The notes beneath the pieces were generated by a model. That model was not told the DNA's origin. It saw nothing but the letters and a program-made list of their open reading frames with translations, and ran no database searches. A stretch of 64,000 nucleotides of DNA from positions 186,001-250,000 of the forward strand of contig DLST01000011.1 of the NCBI GenBank assembly GCA_002500745.1, in the 5' to 3' direction. A program made the position numbers and the translations under genes. Shown here piece by piece: positions 46,046 through 55,852 of this stretch (positions are counted from its first letter, which is position 1; each line of letters begins with the position of its first letter). The stretch comes from Sphingobacterium sp. UBA7855. GTDB lineage: Bacteria > Bacteroidota > Bacteroidia > Sphingobacteriales > Sphingobacteriaceae.

Positions 46046-47503
46046 TTATGCTTTTGTCCATTGCTGATTGACCAAACGGTCAATTTGTAATGGATTTCCA
46101 TCTTGCAATTCTTTAGGTAAAAATTCATTTGGCCAATTCTGAAAGCTAAAAGGTCGGAGGAAACGCTTTACGGCATCGGGTCCGACAGAAGTGAAACGCG
46201 CATCTGTGGTTGCTGGAAAAGGGCCACCATGCTGCATCGCATATTGTACTTCCACGCCCGTTGGCATACCCTGGAATAAAAGCCTTCCGCATCTATCCTG
46301 TGCCAACGCAAAAAGATGCTGACATTCGCCAATATCATGCGTCGATGCCGCGAAAGTGATGGTTATCTGCCCTGCAAGCTGCTCCATTACCTGTCTCATT
46401 TCGTTGAGATCCGCACAGGATATAATTAACCCAAAAGGTCCAAAGACTTCATCCAATAACTTAGGATTAGCCAAAACTTCACTTGCGTCCGTTTCTAGAA
46501 GGATTGCCTGCGCAAATTCTTGCGCTGTATTATCCTGCCCTTCTTCCAATATACGAACACCATCGTATTGAATCATTTGCTCTTTTAAACGGTTGTAGCT
46601 ATCCAAAATTCCTGCGTGCAGCATTTTGCCAGTGGCGGTAGCTTGAAGTTCATTTTTCAGCTCTGCTTTAAGTCGATTCAGCTGTTGGCTTGCAACACTT
46701 ACCAAAACACCTGGATTGGTACAAAATTGACCAACACCTAAAAGTAATGAGGCAATATATTGCTTTGCAAATGCTTCAAGATTGTTAGCAAGGTAATCCG
46801 GTAAAAGAAAAACCGGATTTACGCTCCCCATTTCAGCAAATACCGGAATAGGATCGGTTCTTGACTGTCCAAGATCAAACAAGGCTTTACCGCCATGAAA
46901 AGAGCCTGTAAATGCGACCGCTTTCACACAGCTATGGCGAACCAACTGCTGCCCAGTATCAAAAGAATCCGACACCACATGATTAAAAACACCAGTTGGA
47001 ACGCCCTGTTTTGAAACCGCACGATCAATAGCGTCAGCCATTAATTGCGAGGTTTTAAGATGAGCGGGATGCGCTTTTACGATAACCGAACAGCCTGCAC
47101 CAATGGCACTTGCTGTATCCCCACCTGCCGTTGAAAAAGCAAAAGGAAAGTTGCTTGCGCCAAAGACGACAACGGGACCGAGTCCTTTGTTATATTTCCT
47201 TAAATCAAATTGGCCATTTGGATCCCGATCTATCCGAGCTTCACTGTATAAACCTGTGCGGACGGCATCGGCATACCGACGCCACTGATTGACGGTTCTC
47301 GCCTTTTCCCCTTGCAGCCTTGCCAAAGGAAGTGCCGTTTCCAGATGAGCTGTTTCAATCAATATTTCGCCCAATCCCTCAATCTCAGCGGCAATAGCAT
47401 ACATTAATTCCGCTCTTTCAGTGACATCAGTTTTCTGAAGAAACTGATATCCAGCCTCCGCCTGTTTTACGACGTAATCAATATCATTTTCCGTTCTATC
47501 CAT
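46046..47503 (-). CDS. 2-oxoglutaric semialdehyde (2,5-dioxovalerate) dehydrogenase
   Basis: The ATG at 47503 is preferred; the frame continues upstream to a TTG. The 485-residue aldehyde dehydrogenase has catalytic Cys261 (GVGQFCTNPG) and Glu224 (FAEMGSVNP). The FGASNFPFAFSTAGGDTASA segment is typical of the NADP-dependent 2-oxoglutaric semialdehyde group. It makes 2-oxoglutarate, the end product of hydroxyproline breakdown, which feeds the TCA cycle. Confidence 0.9.
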   Translation of the reverse strand: MDRTENDIDYVVKQAEAGYQFLQKTDVTERAELMYAIAAEIEGLGEILIETAHLETALPLARLQGEKARTVNQWRRYADAVRTGLYSEARIDRDPNGQFDLRKYNKGLGPVVVFGASNFPFAFSTAGGDTASAIGAGCSVIVKAHPAHLKTSQLMADAIDRAVSKQGVPTGVFNHVVSDSFDTGQQLVRHSCVKAVAFTGSFHGGKALFDLGQSRTDPIPVFAEMGSVNPVFLLPDYLANNLEAFAKQYIASLLLGVGQFCTNPGVLVSVASQQLNRLKAELKNELQATATGKMLHAGILDSYNRLKEQMIQYDGVRILEEGQDNTAQEFAQAILLETDASEVLANPKLLDEVFGPFGLIISCADLNEMRQVMEQLAGQITITFAASTHDIGECQHLFALAQDRCGRLLFQGMPTGVEVQYAMQHGGPFPATTDARFTSVGPDAVKRFLRPFSFQNWPNEFLPKELQDGNPLQIDRLVNQQWTKA

Positions 47504-47630
47504 TCCTTTTGTTGTTATTGTTAGTAGTATCTTCAAAAATCAATAAAAACCTTCCCTATATTTTCATCCTTATGACTTGAATATAAATAAGAAGGCTCTT
47601 TGTGTCTATTATTAACCGACCTAAAAAGGA

Positions 47631-47658
47631 AACTTTCTAAACCTTCTTCCAGAAAGTT
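47631..47658 (-). terminator. Weak hairpin between the deaminase and dehydrogenase genes
   Basis: AACTTTCT and AGAAAGTT are 8-bp inverted copies with a 12-base loop. On the minus strand CCTTTTTAG follows shortly. It could be a partial terminator or an RNA processing site inside the operon; the stem is weak. Confidence 0.35.
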
Positions 47659-47669
47659 CAGAAAAGCCC

Positions 47670-48569
47670 TTATAGTTGTGGTCTAGTTGCGATTGAATCT
47701 GCAATAATTTTCTTCACCCGTTGTTCTTCCTCACCGATCAATGGTAATCGAGGAGCGCGTGTATAGGGTGTTGAAATTCCTTCTGCCGTCGCCGCCAATT
47801 TAATATATTGGACCAATTTAGGATGGATATCCAATTCCAATAAAGGCATAAACCACCGGTATATTTCTACAGCTTTACTGTACTCGCCAGCTTTTACAAG
47901 ATCGTACATGACGACCGTTTCTCTTGGAAATGCGTCGACCAGTCCAGCAACTAAACCATCAGCCCCTAACATCAAAGACTCGAGCCCTAATGTATCTACA
48001 CCAGCCATAATCTTTAATCGATCTCCAAAACGATTTTTCAAACGCGTGATATTGGTCAAATCGCGTGTAGACTCTTTCACCGCCTGAATATTTGGTTCTA
48101 ATAAGAGTTCTTCAAACATATCCAATGACACATAAGTACTATAGTCAACAGGGTTATTATAGATTAGAATTGGAAGTTTGGTACTTTGTGCAACAGCACG
48201 GAAATAAGCAACGGCCTCTCTGTCATCTGCTCTATAGCGCATCGGTGGCAATAACATCAAGCCATCTGCGCCCAACTCTTCACTGGTCTGAGCTACTTTG
48301 ATCGCAGCAGCGGTTGTATTTTCTGCAATATTTAGCAACACAGGTACACGTCCATCGACAAGTTTCAACGCATATGTCAATAAATCATATTTTTCTTCCG
48401 TACTTAAAACACTTGCCTCTCCCAACGATCCAGCGATAATTAGACCGTGAACACCTCCATCCAATTGTGCTTCAATGTTTTTACCAAACATATCAAAATC
48501 CAAATTTCCATTTTCATCAAATGGAGATAACATTGCAGGGTAAATTCCTTCCCATTTAAATTGTGCCAT
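47670..48569 (-). CDS. DapA-family pyrroline-4-hydroxy-2-carboxylate deaminase (probable)
   Basis: This 299-residue class I aldolase-fold enzyme is complete, with Schiff-base Lys165 (AVKESTRDL) and the YNNP tyrosine at 137. By sequence alone it would be called dihydrodipicolinate synthase; as the first gene of a hydroxyproline operon it is best read as the deaminase that turns pyrroline-4-hydroxy-2-carboxylate into 2-oxoglutaric semialdehyde and ammonia. A 166-base gap with a weak hairpin separates it from the dehydrogenase. Confidence 0.85.
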   Translation of the reverse strand: MAQFKWEGIYPAMLSPFDENGNLDFDMFGKNIEAQLDGGVHGLIIAGSLGEASVLSTEEKYDLLTYALKLVDGRVPVLLNIAENTTAAAIKVAQTSEELGADGLMLLPPMRYRADDREAVAYFRAVAQSTKLPILIYNNPVDYSTYVSLDMFEELLLEPNIQAVKESTRDLTNITRLKNRFGDRLKIMAGVDTLGLESLMLGADGLVAGLVDAFPRETVVMYDLVKAGEYSKAVEIYRWFMPLLELDIHPKLVQYIKLAATAEGISTPYTRAPRLPLIGEEEQRVKKIIADSIATRPQL

Positions 48570-48938
48570 AGCGTATATTTTATTATTTCTTTATCACAAA
48601 TCTATCTGAAATAAGATATACAGTCTTCTTATGAATTAATCAACACTGACCTAATATTGACCTTTTCCAGTAAAAATTATCCCTGACAAAGCTGAAGAAG
48701 GGCTTTTTAACTTAAATGGCGACATGGAATTCTTTTTAGCAGGAGATGGAACTATTTTAAGATACAATTCGGCATGAAAAACTCAAATGTAAGTTCAACA
48801 TTTATAATAAAATTTACAAAAAATGGGCTATAAAAAGTATATTTTCAATTCATGGGGGACGCGATGGCTTTAACCAACAAAGGTTGCACTGTCTAACAGG
48901 CAACCTTTGTATCGTATATAATAATTAAAAATGGGTAA
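48570..48938. other. Intergenic region upstream of the hydroxyproline operon
   Basis: A minus-strand -7 box TAGATTTG (48597-48604) lies 28 bases before the deaminase ATG with no clear -33 partner. Upstream of it TGACC occurs twice (48650 to 48661 area) in direct orientation 11 bases apart, a possible activator site. The rest holds no gene; a hairpin near 48877 belongs to the convergent side of the metal efflux operon. Confidence 0.45.
48877..48910 (-). terminator. Hairpin downstream of the metal efflux operon
   Basis: ACAAAGGTTGC and GCAACCTTTGT form a perfect 11-bp stem with a 12-base loop, 28 bases after the RND gene stop. The following minus-strand tract TTGGTT is a weak T-run, so efficiency is uncertain. 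Confidence 0.55.
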
Positions 48939-51900
48939 CTAATCGCTGCTCTCCTTCTTATATGCGTAATAAAAAACTATTGGTAATATTGAAAAGGACA
49001 GTATCATACACATAATTAATCCGCCCACAATCATGATCGCTAGTGGCTTTTGAATTTCGGATCCCATTCCATTGGAAAGCGCCGCTGGCAATAATCCCAT
49101 TGCACCCATTAAAGCGATCATTAAAATGGGTCTTATACGGCTCTTTACAGCTTCATAAATAGCAGGCTTTAAACTCATTTTATGCAACAGATTTTCTTTC
49201 ATAACTCCAATTAAAACAATACCGTCAATCGTCGCTACACCAAAAAGAATAATAAATCCAATGCCTGCCGAAATCCCAAAAGTTGTTCCGGTGACCCACA
49301 AGGAAATAAATCCGCCAATAAATGCAAAGGCGAGGGTCAGCGATGATATCAATGTATCTTTTACATTGCCGAAATTGGCATAAAGTAATAACAAAATTAA
49401 AATCAAAGAAATAGGAACGACATTCATCAACTGTTTGGTTGCCCGTTCTTTGCTTTCAAATTCACCAGCCCATATCACTTTATAGGATTTAGGCAACTGA
49501 ATATCCTTATCTATCTGCTTTTTTGCATCGGCAATAGTACTGCCCAAGTCTCGTCCTTCAATGTTAAAACCAACGCCAATATAACGGGAATTACCTTCTC
49601 TATAAATAAAAGCCGGGCCGGTATGATAATCTATTGTTGCGATCTCGCGTAGTGGGACTTTCTGATCATTCATTGTCGGAATGATGATATTTCCGATCTT
49701 TTCTGGATTATCACGATATGATTTTTGGAAGCGTAGGCGAACATCAAAAATCCGCTCATTTTCGTAGAAATGTGTAACAGATTGCCCACCAATAGTCATT
49801 TCAATAACAGACTGTACATCTTTGGTTGAAACACCATATTTTGCCATCTTTGAATCATGCAATTGGATACGCAACTCAGGAAGGCCTATATTTTTAAAAA
49901 CATTGACATCTGTGATGCCATCCACCTTTTTAAGTGACTCTGCAAATTTATTAGCTTTATTTTCTAAATCTTGTAAGTTTTCACCAAAAATTTTGATCAC
50001 TAGTGGACTTTTTACTCCTGCTACATACTCCTCTACATTATCTTGAATCGGCTGGCTAAAACCAAAGTTGATTCCAGGAAAAGTCTGTAGGCTATCCCGC
50101 ATTTGACCGATCAATTTCTCTTTTGACAGTTTACGTTTCCACTCACCCTGAGGTTTTAATTCAATATTGAATTCTATATTAAAAAAACCTGTTGGATCTG
50201 TTCCATCATTGGGGCGACCTGTCTGCGTCATAATAAACTCAATCTCATCAAACTGCTTCATCAATTTTGTTTTCATGGTTTTGGTTAATTTGACCGATTC
50301 TTCCAGATTGACACTGTTGGGTAGAGTTGCACGAACATAAATTGCTCCCTCATTCAATTTAGGAAGAAACTCAGAACCATAGTGGCTAAATCGAACAATA
50401 CAAACTAACAACACACAGACAAAAATAGATAACGTCCATTTTGGATGATCAAAAGCTCTCTTAAAACCTTTAAAAATGGCATTACGACTAACTTTAGTGA
50501 TCTTATTTTCATCCTCTTTGATATTTTTTTTCAGCAAGTATTTACACATGGCGGGTACATAGGTCAAACTCAGGATCAATGAACCCAACAAAGCATAACC
50601 GAGTGTAAAAGCCAATGGTGAGAACATCTTTCCTTCCACCTTTTGAAAAGAGAAGATGGGAGTCAACGCAACGATTAAAATCAACAGGGCAAAAAAGATA
50701 TATCCGGCTACTGAACCTGCACTTTTTTTGATAATTCCTAACTTTGATATCTTATTAAAACGTGCTGTCCCAAGCCGATGTGCCTCTTTTTCCAGAGACA
50801 CGAAAACAGTTTCTACAATGACCAGCGTACCTTCGAGCAGCAGTCCAAAGTCTAGGGCTCCCATGGAGATCAAATTTGCAGGCAGCCCCTGTATTTTCAA
50901 TAAAATAATCGCAAATAGGAAGGCCAATGGAATAACAGATGCTACGATAAAAGTTGTCTTCCAGTTGTTTAAAAAGATAAAGACGATGATCGAAACGAGC
51001 AGGACCCCCTCTATCAGATTTTTAGAGACTGTATGTACGGTATTGTTCACCAATTTCGTACGATCTATGACGGGTTCAATCTTGACATTTTCGGTTAAAA
51101 TACGTTCATTCAGTTCCGTTATTTTTTCTTTTAACTTTGTCACGACTGCAGATGGATTTTCTCCCCTAAGCATAATGACAATTCCTTGGACAAGATCATC
51201 TTCTTGATTAAGACCTACCTGACCGAGCCTAGGCTTGGCCCCTAATTCTACTTCTGCGACATGCTTCACTAGTATCGGTGTATTACCCACCACTTTAATT
51301 AAGATATTGCCTATATCATCGATTTTATCTAACAAACCGACACCTCGTACCACATAGGCCTGATTACCTTTTTGGATAACATCTCCGCCCACGTTGATAT
51401 TCGACCGCGATACGGCCTCATATACATCCAACGGCGAAAGGTTATAATTGGCCAGCTCTGTTGGATTGATTTTTATTTCATAAATCTTTTCCTCGCCCCC
51501 AAAACTAACGACGTCTGCCACTCCAGGCACACCAACGAGTTCCCGTTCAATCACCCAATCCTGAATGGCAGAGACCTCTTTAATCGGAAGATTACTCTTC
51601 ACCACATAGCGAAAAATTTCTCCCGTTGCGCCAGAGGGTGGTTCAATGGAACTTTCAGCACCTTCTGGCAATTCAATAGAACGCATTTTATTACCTGCAT
51701 ACTGCTGTGCGTAAAAGTCTGCTACACCATCTTCAAATTGAATTGTTACAACAGATAAACCAAATAGTGATATTGAGCGAACATCCGTTTTCTTTGGAAT
51801 CGTATTCATTTCTTTGGTCACTGGCAGTGTGACGAACTTTTCTATTTCCTCAGCACTGCGTCCCGGCCATTGCGTGATAATCCTAACCCTTGTATTGGTC

Positions 51901-52034
51901 ACATCGGGAAAAGCTTCAATGGGTGTATGTAAATAGGCATATATACCGCCAAATAACAATGCCATCGTAAAAAAAAGGACGACCAAGGAGTGTTTCAATG
52001 AAAATGAAACAATATTTTGTACAACTTTCTTCAT
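48939..52034 (-). CDS. CzcA/CusA-family heavy-metal RND efflux pump
   Basis: This 1031-residue inner membrane pump has the full RND layout of 12 helices and two large periplasmic loops. The proton-relay segment of helix 4 reads GALDFGLLLEGTLVIVE: Asp395 and Glu408 match CzcA Asp402 and Glu415, but CzcA Asp408 is replaced by Glu401. CusA's methionine cluster is not evident, so divalent cations such as zinc, cobalt or nickel are likelier than copper or silver. It ends a five-gene operon with its two-component system, outer membrane factor and adaptor. Confidence 0.92.
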   Translation of the reverse strand: MKKVVQNIVSFSLKHSLVVLFFTMALLFGGIYAYLHTPIEAFPDVTNTRVRIITQWPGRSAEEIEKFVTLPVTKEMNTIPKKTDVRSISLFGLSVVTIQFEDGVADFYAQQYAGNKMRSIELPEGAESSIEPPSGATGEIFRYVVKSNLPIKEVSAIQDWVIERELVGVPGVADVVSFGGEEKIYEIKINPTELANYNLSPLDVYEAVSRSNINVGGDVIQKGNQAYVVRGVGLLDKIDDIGNILIKVVGNTPILVKHVAEVELGAKPRLGQVGLNQEDDLVQGIVIMLRGENPSAVVTKLKEKITELNERILTENVKIEPVIDRTKLVNNTVHTVSKNLIEGVLLVSIIVFIFLNNWKTTFIVASVIPLAFLFAIILLKIQGLPANLISMGALDFGLLLEGTLVIVETVFVSLEKEAHRLGTARFNKISKLGIIKKSAGSVAGYIFFALLILIVALTPIFSFQKVEGKMFSPLAFTLGYALLGSLILSLTYVPAMCKYLLKKNIKEDENKITKVSRNAIFKGFKRAFDHPKWTLSIFVCVLLVCIVRFSHYGSEFLPKLNEGAIYVRATLPNSVNLEESVKLTKTMKTKLMKQFDEIEFIMTQTGRPNDGTDPTGFFNIEFNIELKPQGEWKRKLSKEKLIGQMRDSLQTFPGINFGFSQPIQDNVEEYVAGVKSPLVIKIFGENLQDLENKANKFAESLKKVDGITDVNVFKNIGLPELRIQLHDSKMAKYGVSTKDVQSVIEMTIGGQSVTHFYENERIFDVRLRFQKSYRDNPEKIGNIIIPTMNDQKVPLREIATIDYHTGPAFIYREGNSRYIGVGFNIEGRDLGSTIADAKKQIDKDIQLPKSYKVIWAGEFESKERATKQLMNVVPISLILILLLLYANFGNVKDTLISSLTLAFAFIGGFISLWVTGTTFGISAGIGFIILFGVATIDGIVLIGVMKENLLHKMSLKPAIYEAVKSRIRPILMIALMGAMGLLPAALSNGMGSEIQKPLAIMIVGGLIMCMILSFSILPIVFYYAYKKESSD

Positions 52035-52035
52035 C

Positions 52036-53142
52036 CTATTTATTTATCAATTCATCAAATACAATTAGCTCATTTTCAGTCATCACCTGATCCCCCTCAG
52101 CCATTCCTGTTTTGATGAAAGCATAGGTTTCATTCTCAGCAACAATGTCTACTGGCTTTACAGCTAAATCACAATCATTCTTGTAGAGAACTACAAAATT
52201 CTGATTGTTGTGAAGGATAATTGCATCTTTGGGTATTGCCAACATGTGCTCTTCTTGTCCAGACACGGCTTTTTCTACCAATACGTCTACACTCATCCCG
52301 GGCTTTAATCTCAAGTCTTTGTTCAACAATTTTATACGCGCTTTAACAACACGTTCATCGGGATCAAAAAAATTCGCTACTTGATCAATGTAACCTTCAA
52401 AAGATTCTCCTTTATAAGCTAATGTTGTGATCTTGACAGAAGCACCATTTTTTACAAAAGGCAGGTTATTTGCATAAATATTGACCGAAACCCATACTTC
52501 ATTCAGTTTACTAACCGACAGTAACTCCGTATCATCACCAACTGTCATACCGGGGCTCACCTTTTTATCCACAATATAACCAGCTTTAGGCGCACGGATG
52601 TAAAACATACCGTTTTCTAATGACCCATTGAGCAGATTCATATTGGCCTTTACATTGCGAATTCCGATCTCTATGGCTTTCAGTTCACTTTCCATCTCTT
52701 CCAGTTCGCGTTGAGAAGCCATACCATCTTTCAGCAGGCTGTGCAGACTTTCCAATTTACGCTCCGTCAAGCGCTTACTATTTTCGAGTTCACGCAGCTC
52801 CTTTCCTAAATCATTGACTGATGTGCCTTTGAGCGACACGAGAACCTGTCCTTTCTCCACGTAATCACCCATTTTGAACGAGACAGACTGTACGATACCA
52901 GGTATCGGACTCTTCAGCGCTGCAAGTTCATCCTGATCGTATTGGATCACACCATTCAAAGCAATCTGTTCAGATACCGCCCTCTTCTTTATAGAATCAA
53001 TTTTGATTTGGTTTTTGAAATCAGCACTAAGGCAGAAACCTTTGGTTGACAGGATAGCTTGCTCTTCATTCTTTGTTGACTGACATCCCCAAATTACACA
53101 GATGGACATCAAGGTCAATGGCATCAATAAGTTTCTTTTCAT
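52036..53142 (-). CDS. RND efflux periplasmic adaptor (HlyD/CusB type) lipoprotein
   Basis: This 368-residue protein has a lipoprotein signal with the cysteine at residue 20 (IWGC), a barrel-sandwich (lipoyl) half starting near ALKSPIPGIVQSV, a coiled-coil hairpin (about 115-165) and the returning half FYIRAPKAGYIVDKKV. It links the pump to the outer membrane channel. It overlaps the channel gene by one base and ends one base before the pump start. Confidence 0.92.
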   Translation of the reverse strand: MKRNLLMPLTLMSICVIWGCQSTKNEEQAILSTKGFCLSADFKNQIKIDSIKKRAVSEQIALNGVIQYDQDELAALKSPIPGIVQSVSFKMGDYVEKGQVLVSLKGTSVNDLGKELRELENSKRLTERKLESLHSLLKDGMASQRELEEMESELKAIEIGIRNVKANMNLLNGSLENGMFYIRAPKAGYIVDKKVSPGMTVGDDTELLSVSKLNEVWVSVNIYANNLPFVKNGASVKITTLAYKGESFEGYIDQVANFFDPDERVVKARIKLLNKDLRLKPGMSVDVLVEKAVSGQEEHMLAIPKDAIILHNNQNFVVLYKNDCDLAVKPVDIVAENETYAFIKTGMAEGDQVMTENELIVFDELINK

Positions 53143-54413
53143 TAGACAATATCCTTTCCGATTAAATACATCAACTCTTCTTTATACTGTAGGTATTTGA
53201 CCCTACGCTCCAATATCGATTCCTTATTTTCCATATAATTATTGATAAAGTCTATAAATTCAACAATGGTCAATCTTCGCTCTTGAAAATTTCGTACATA
53301 GCGCTCCAGCGCTACATCCAGATTATGATCAAAGCCTGTGTTCATCGTTTTCAAACTCGCTTCAAGATTGGTCAAGCGCGCCGAAAGGAAATCAATTTCG
53401 CGTTCGATGTCGATACGAAATTGCTCGATTTCTACTTTATTTTTCTCAAGTTCCAGTTTAGCGATTTTGATATTGCCCTGATTTCGATTAAATAAAGGAA
53501 GATCCATAGCCACCCCCAACCCTACGAAATCACGCATAATATTTCCACCGCGGTCATAATTGATTGATACCTTCAAATCCGGAATACGTTCTGCCTTTTC
53601 TATTTTCAGCTGAGCATCGCTTTTCTTGAATTCGTTTTGGACGATTTTATAGTCGCTTCGATTATCAAGGGCCATAATTTTCCACTCCTGTTTTTTTCCC
53701 TGCAAAAAATGTGGCACGTCAATCGTATCTGCTATTGTGAGTGCAGCTCCCTTATTCCCGAGGTATTGTGCAACTGCATTCATTTTTTCAATTTTCTCCT
53801 GTTGAATTTCATTCAATTTGTTCCCAAACGCGATAGATTCACTTTGAATCCTGAGGTAGTCCATCTCACTTACATTACCTTCTCTCCATTGATTTTGATA
53901 GGATTGAGCCAATGTCTGAAAGATATTGACTTGATTACCATATAACTTTTCTTTCTCCTGTAAGATCTGTAATTCGAGACACTGACTCCGAAGATCATAT
54001 TTCAGGTTCCGCAACAATTCTTGGAACTGAAGCTGCGCATTCTCTTTTTCAAGCAGCTGCAGTTGCACCCTTTTCTTTCGTTTACCAGCCATTTCAATGG
54101 TCTGTTCCAATTCGACCGACACCTGTTGATATTTACCGTAATTACCGACCAACGCTGGAAGCGATTCGCTGGAGGAATTTTTCCAAAGATTGAACTCAGA
54201 AATTGAGATCGTTGGATTGGGCCACAACTTTTGCTGAAGCACAGCTGCCTCGGCTTGTTGCATATGAAAACGTTGAGCCATTAAGTTCAGGTTATGGGCC
54301 AGGAAAATTTGTTCTATCTCCGATTTTTGTAAACGGTTTTCTCCGGCTTCCTGTGAAAATAGCTTACTATTCAGGCCTAGTAGTAGCAATAATGTAATCT
54401 GTAGTTTTCTCAC
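53142..54413 (-). CDS. TolC-family outer membrane efflux protein (CusC/CzcC type)
   Basis: This 423-residue protein has a signal peptide (to LFSQ) and the two-repeat helical layout of OEP proteins, with LNLMAQRFHMQQAEAAVLQQKLWPNPTIS-type N-terminal repeat start and DLPLFNRNQGNI in the second repeat. It provides the exit channel for the metal efflux complex. A 90-base gap separates it from the sensor kinase gene upstream. Confidence 0.92.
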   Translation of the reverse strand: MRKLQITLLLLLGLNSKLFSQEAGENRLQKSEIEQIFLAHNLNLMAQRFHMQQAEAAVLQQKLWPNPTISISEFNLWKNSSSESLPALVGNYGKYQQVSVELEQTIEMAGKRKKRVQLQLLEKENAQLQFQELLRNLKYDLRSQCLELQILQEKEKLYGNQVNIFQTLAQSYQNQWREGNVSEMDYLRIQSESIAFGNKLNEIQQEKIEKMNAVAQYLGNKGAALTIADTIDVPHFLQGKKQEWKIMALDNRSDYKIVQNEFKKSDAQLKIEKAERIPDLKVSINYDRGGNIMRDFVGLGVAMDLPLFNRNQGNIKIAKLELEKNKVEIEQFRIDIEREIDFLSARLTNLEASLKTMNTGFDHNLDVALERYVRNFQERRLTIVEFIDFINNYMENKESILERRVKYLQYKEELMYLIGKDIV

Positions 54414-54503
54414 CTAATTTTGAATTTCTACAAAACTAACTGGCGAGGATTACAGGTAACTTTAGAGGAAATTAAAGTTTGATTAGAAGAGATTAGAAAA
54501 CGG

Positions 54504-55850
54504 TTAGAATTTAGGGAATAGTAGCGATACCGTTGTACCCAAATCGGTTGAATGGATATCAAAGTCAACCCCTTGATCCTTAAACACAATTTGCGCAAAA
54601 GAAAGACCTATACCGCTGCCCTTGACGTTACCTACATTAGAGCCACGATAAAAAGTCTGCTTTACAGACTCCAGTTCGGCTGCTGGAATGCCAATGCCGT
54701 GGTCTATAATCTGCAAAGACAATCTGCCATTTGCATTTGTCATTTGGACAAGTACTTCTTGCCCATTTGCATATTTGAGTGCATTCTCTATTAAATTGGA
54801 GATAGAAAGTGTGACAAGCATCTTATTTCCCCAAAAATTAAAATATTGCGGTTCATCGACCTTTACATCAATCTTTAAAGGCGCAGTGAACGATCGGGAA
54901 AGCTTAGGTACAAGATCCCAAACCACCTCATCGATCCGAAAAAGTTCTTGGGAACGTTTCACGGCCTGATCATCTGTGAGTAAAAGAAAATTACCTATAA
55001 GCTGATTAAGAAAATTGACATGGTCGGTAATAGTTTCAGCCAATTCACGATATTCTTCTTCGCTTCTCACTTTTGCCCCGAAAACCTCCATTGACCCTAG
55101 TATACCTGCCAGAGGCGTTCGAAATTCATGTGAAACATAACTTACAAAGTTCTTTCTAATAATCATGTTTTCACTAATCCGCCGCAGAAGAGCATTATAA
55201 CTTTCAATAAGATCTTGCAGCTCATCCTTGGTGTTTATACTTGTCAAGGGCTCTTGGATAGTACTTAAATCCTTGTGCTGAATTTCCTGGATCACTTTAC
55301 GAATGGGCAGATAGGCATACTTACTTAACCAAACTGACAACAGGGCAATACTGATCAATGCTACAAGAAATACAAGGACAAGTGTCATGAGCAAACGATT
55401 TAATTGATGATCAAAGTCAGCACTTGATTCTTTTACAAACACAAAGAAATCGCCTTGATTATCGGGATAATACAACCCAAAATAAAAGCTATCTTCTGTT
55501 TTTAAATAGATTGTTTTATCTTTTTTCAGCTGGCTTAATAAATCCTTAGTAATCAGACTATCGAACCGCATACCACCGTAACTTACTTTTCCTGCGGCAT
55601 TGTAAACTGCTACCATAGCACGTTTGACCAAACTTTCATATTGATTTTTAGATTCCAAATGCTTTAATGGACTCTGTTCATCCGCTTCTAGGTAATAAAT
55701 ACCCGCAATCTTAGCATTTTTTTCCAGCGAGCTTACTAGATGTCGTTCAGATGAATTATAAAACATCCAGTAAATAACTACGGTTGCAAGTGCGAAAATG
55801 ATGGTGAATACCAACGTCGAAAAAAGTGTAAGCCGAATCTTTAAATTCAT
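54504..55850 (-). CDS. Sensor histidine kinase of the metal efflux operon (CusS-like)
   Basis: This 448-residue kinase has two membrane helices (about 9-31 and 152-175) around a periplasmic sensor of some 120 residues, a HAMP linker, a HisKA domain with His241 (VSYVSHEFRTPLAGILG) and a HATPase domain with NLIENALKYANG, DHGIGI and GSGIGLSFA. It should sense excess metal in the periplasm. The sensor has no histidine- or methionine-rich stretch that would point to one metal. Confidence 0.9.
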   Translation of the reverse strand: MNLKIRLTLFSTLVFTIIFALATVVIYWMFYNSSERHLVSSLEKNAKIAGIYYLEADEQSPLKHLESKNQYESLVKRAMVAVYNAAGKVSYGGMRFDSLITKDLLSQLKKDKTIYLKTEDSFYFGLYYPDNQGDFFVFVKESSADFDHQLNRLLMTLVLVFLVALISIALLSVWLSKYAYLPIRKVIQEIQHKDLSTIQEPLTSINTKDELQDLIESYNALLRRISENMIIRKNFVSYVSHEFRTPLAGILGSMEVFGAKVRSEEEYRELAETITDHVNFLNQLIGNFLLLTDDQAVKRSQELFRIDEVVWDLVPKLSRSFTAPLKIDVKVDEPQYFNFWGNKMLVTLSISNLIENALKYANGQEVLVQMTNANGRLSLQIIDHGIGIPAAELESVKQTFYRGSNVGNVKGSGIGLSFAQIVFKDQGVDFDIHSTDLGTTVSLLFPKF

Positions 55851-55852
55851 AA

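Noticed and set aside
47670..48569. Lysine-biosynthetic dihydrodipicolinate synthase
   Set aside because: The fold and Schiff-base lysine match, but the gene opens a complete hydroxyproline operon, where a DapA-type deaminase is required.
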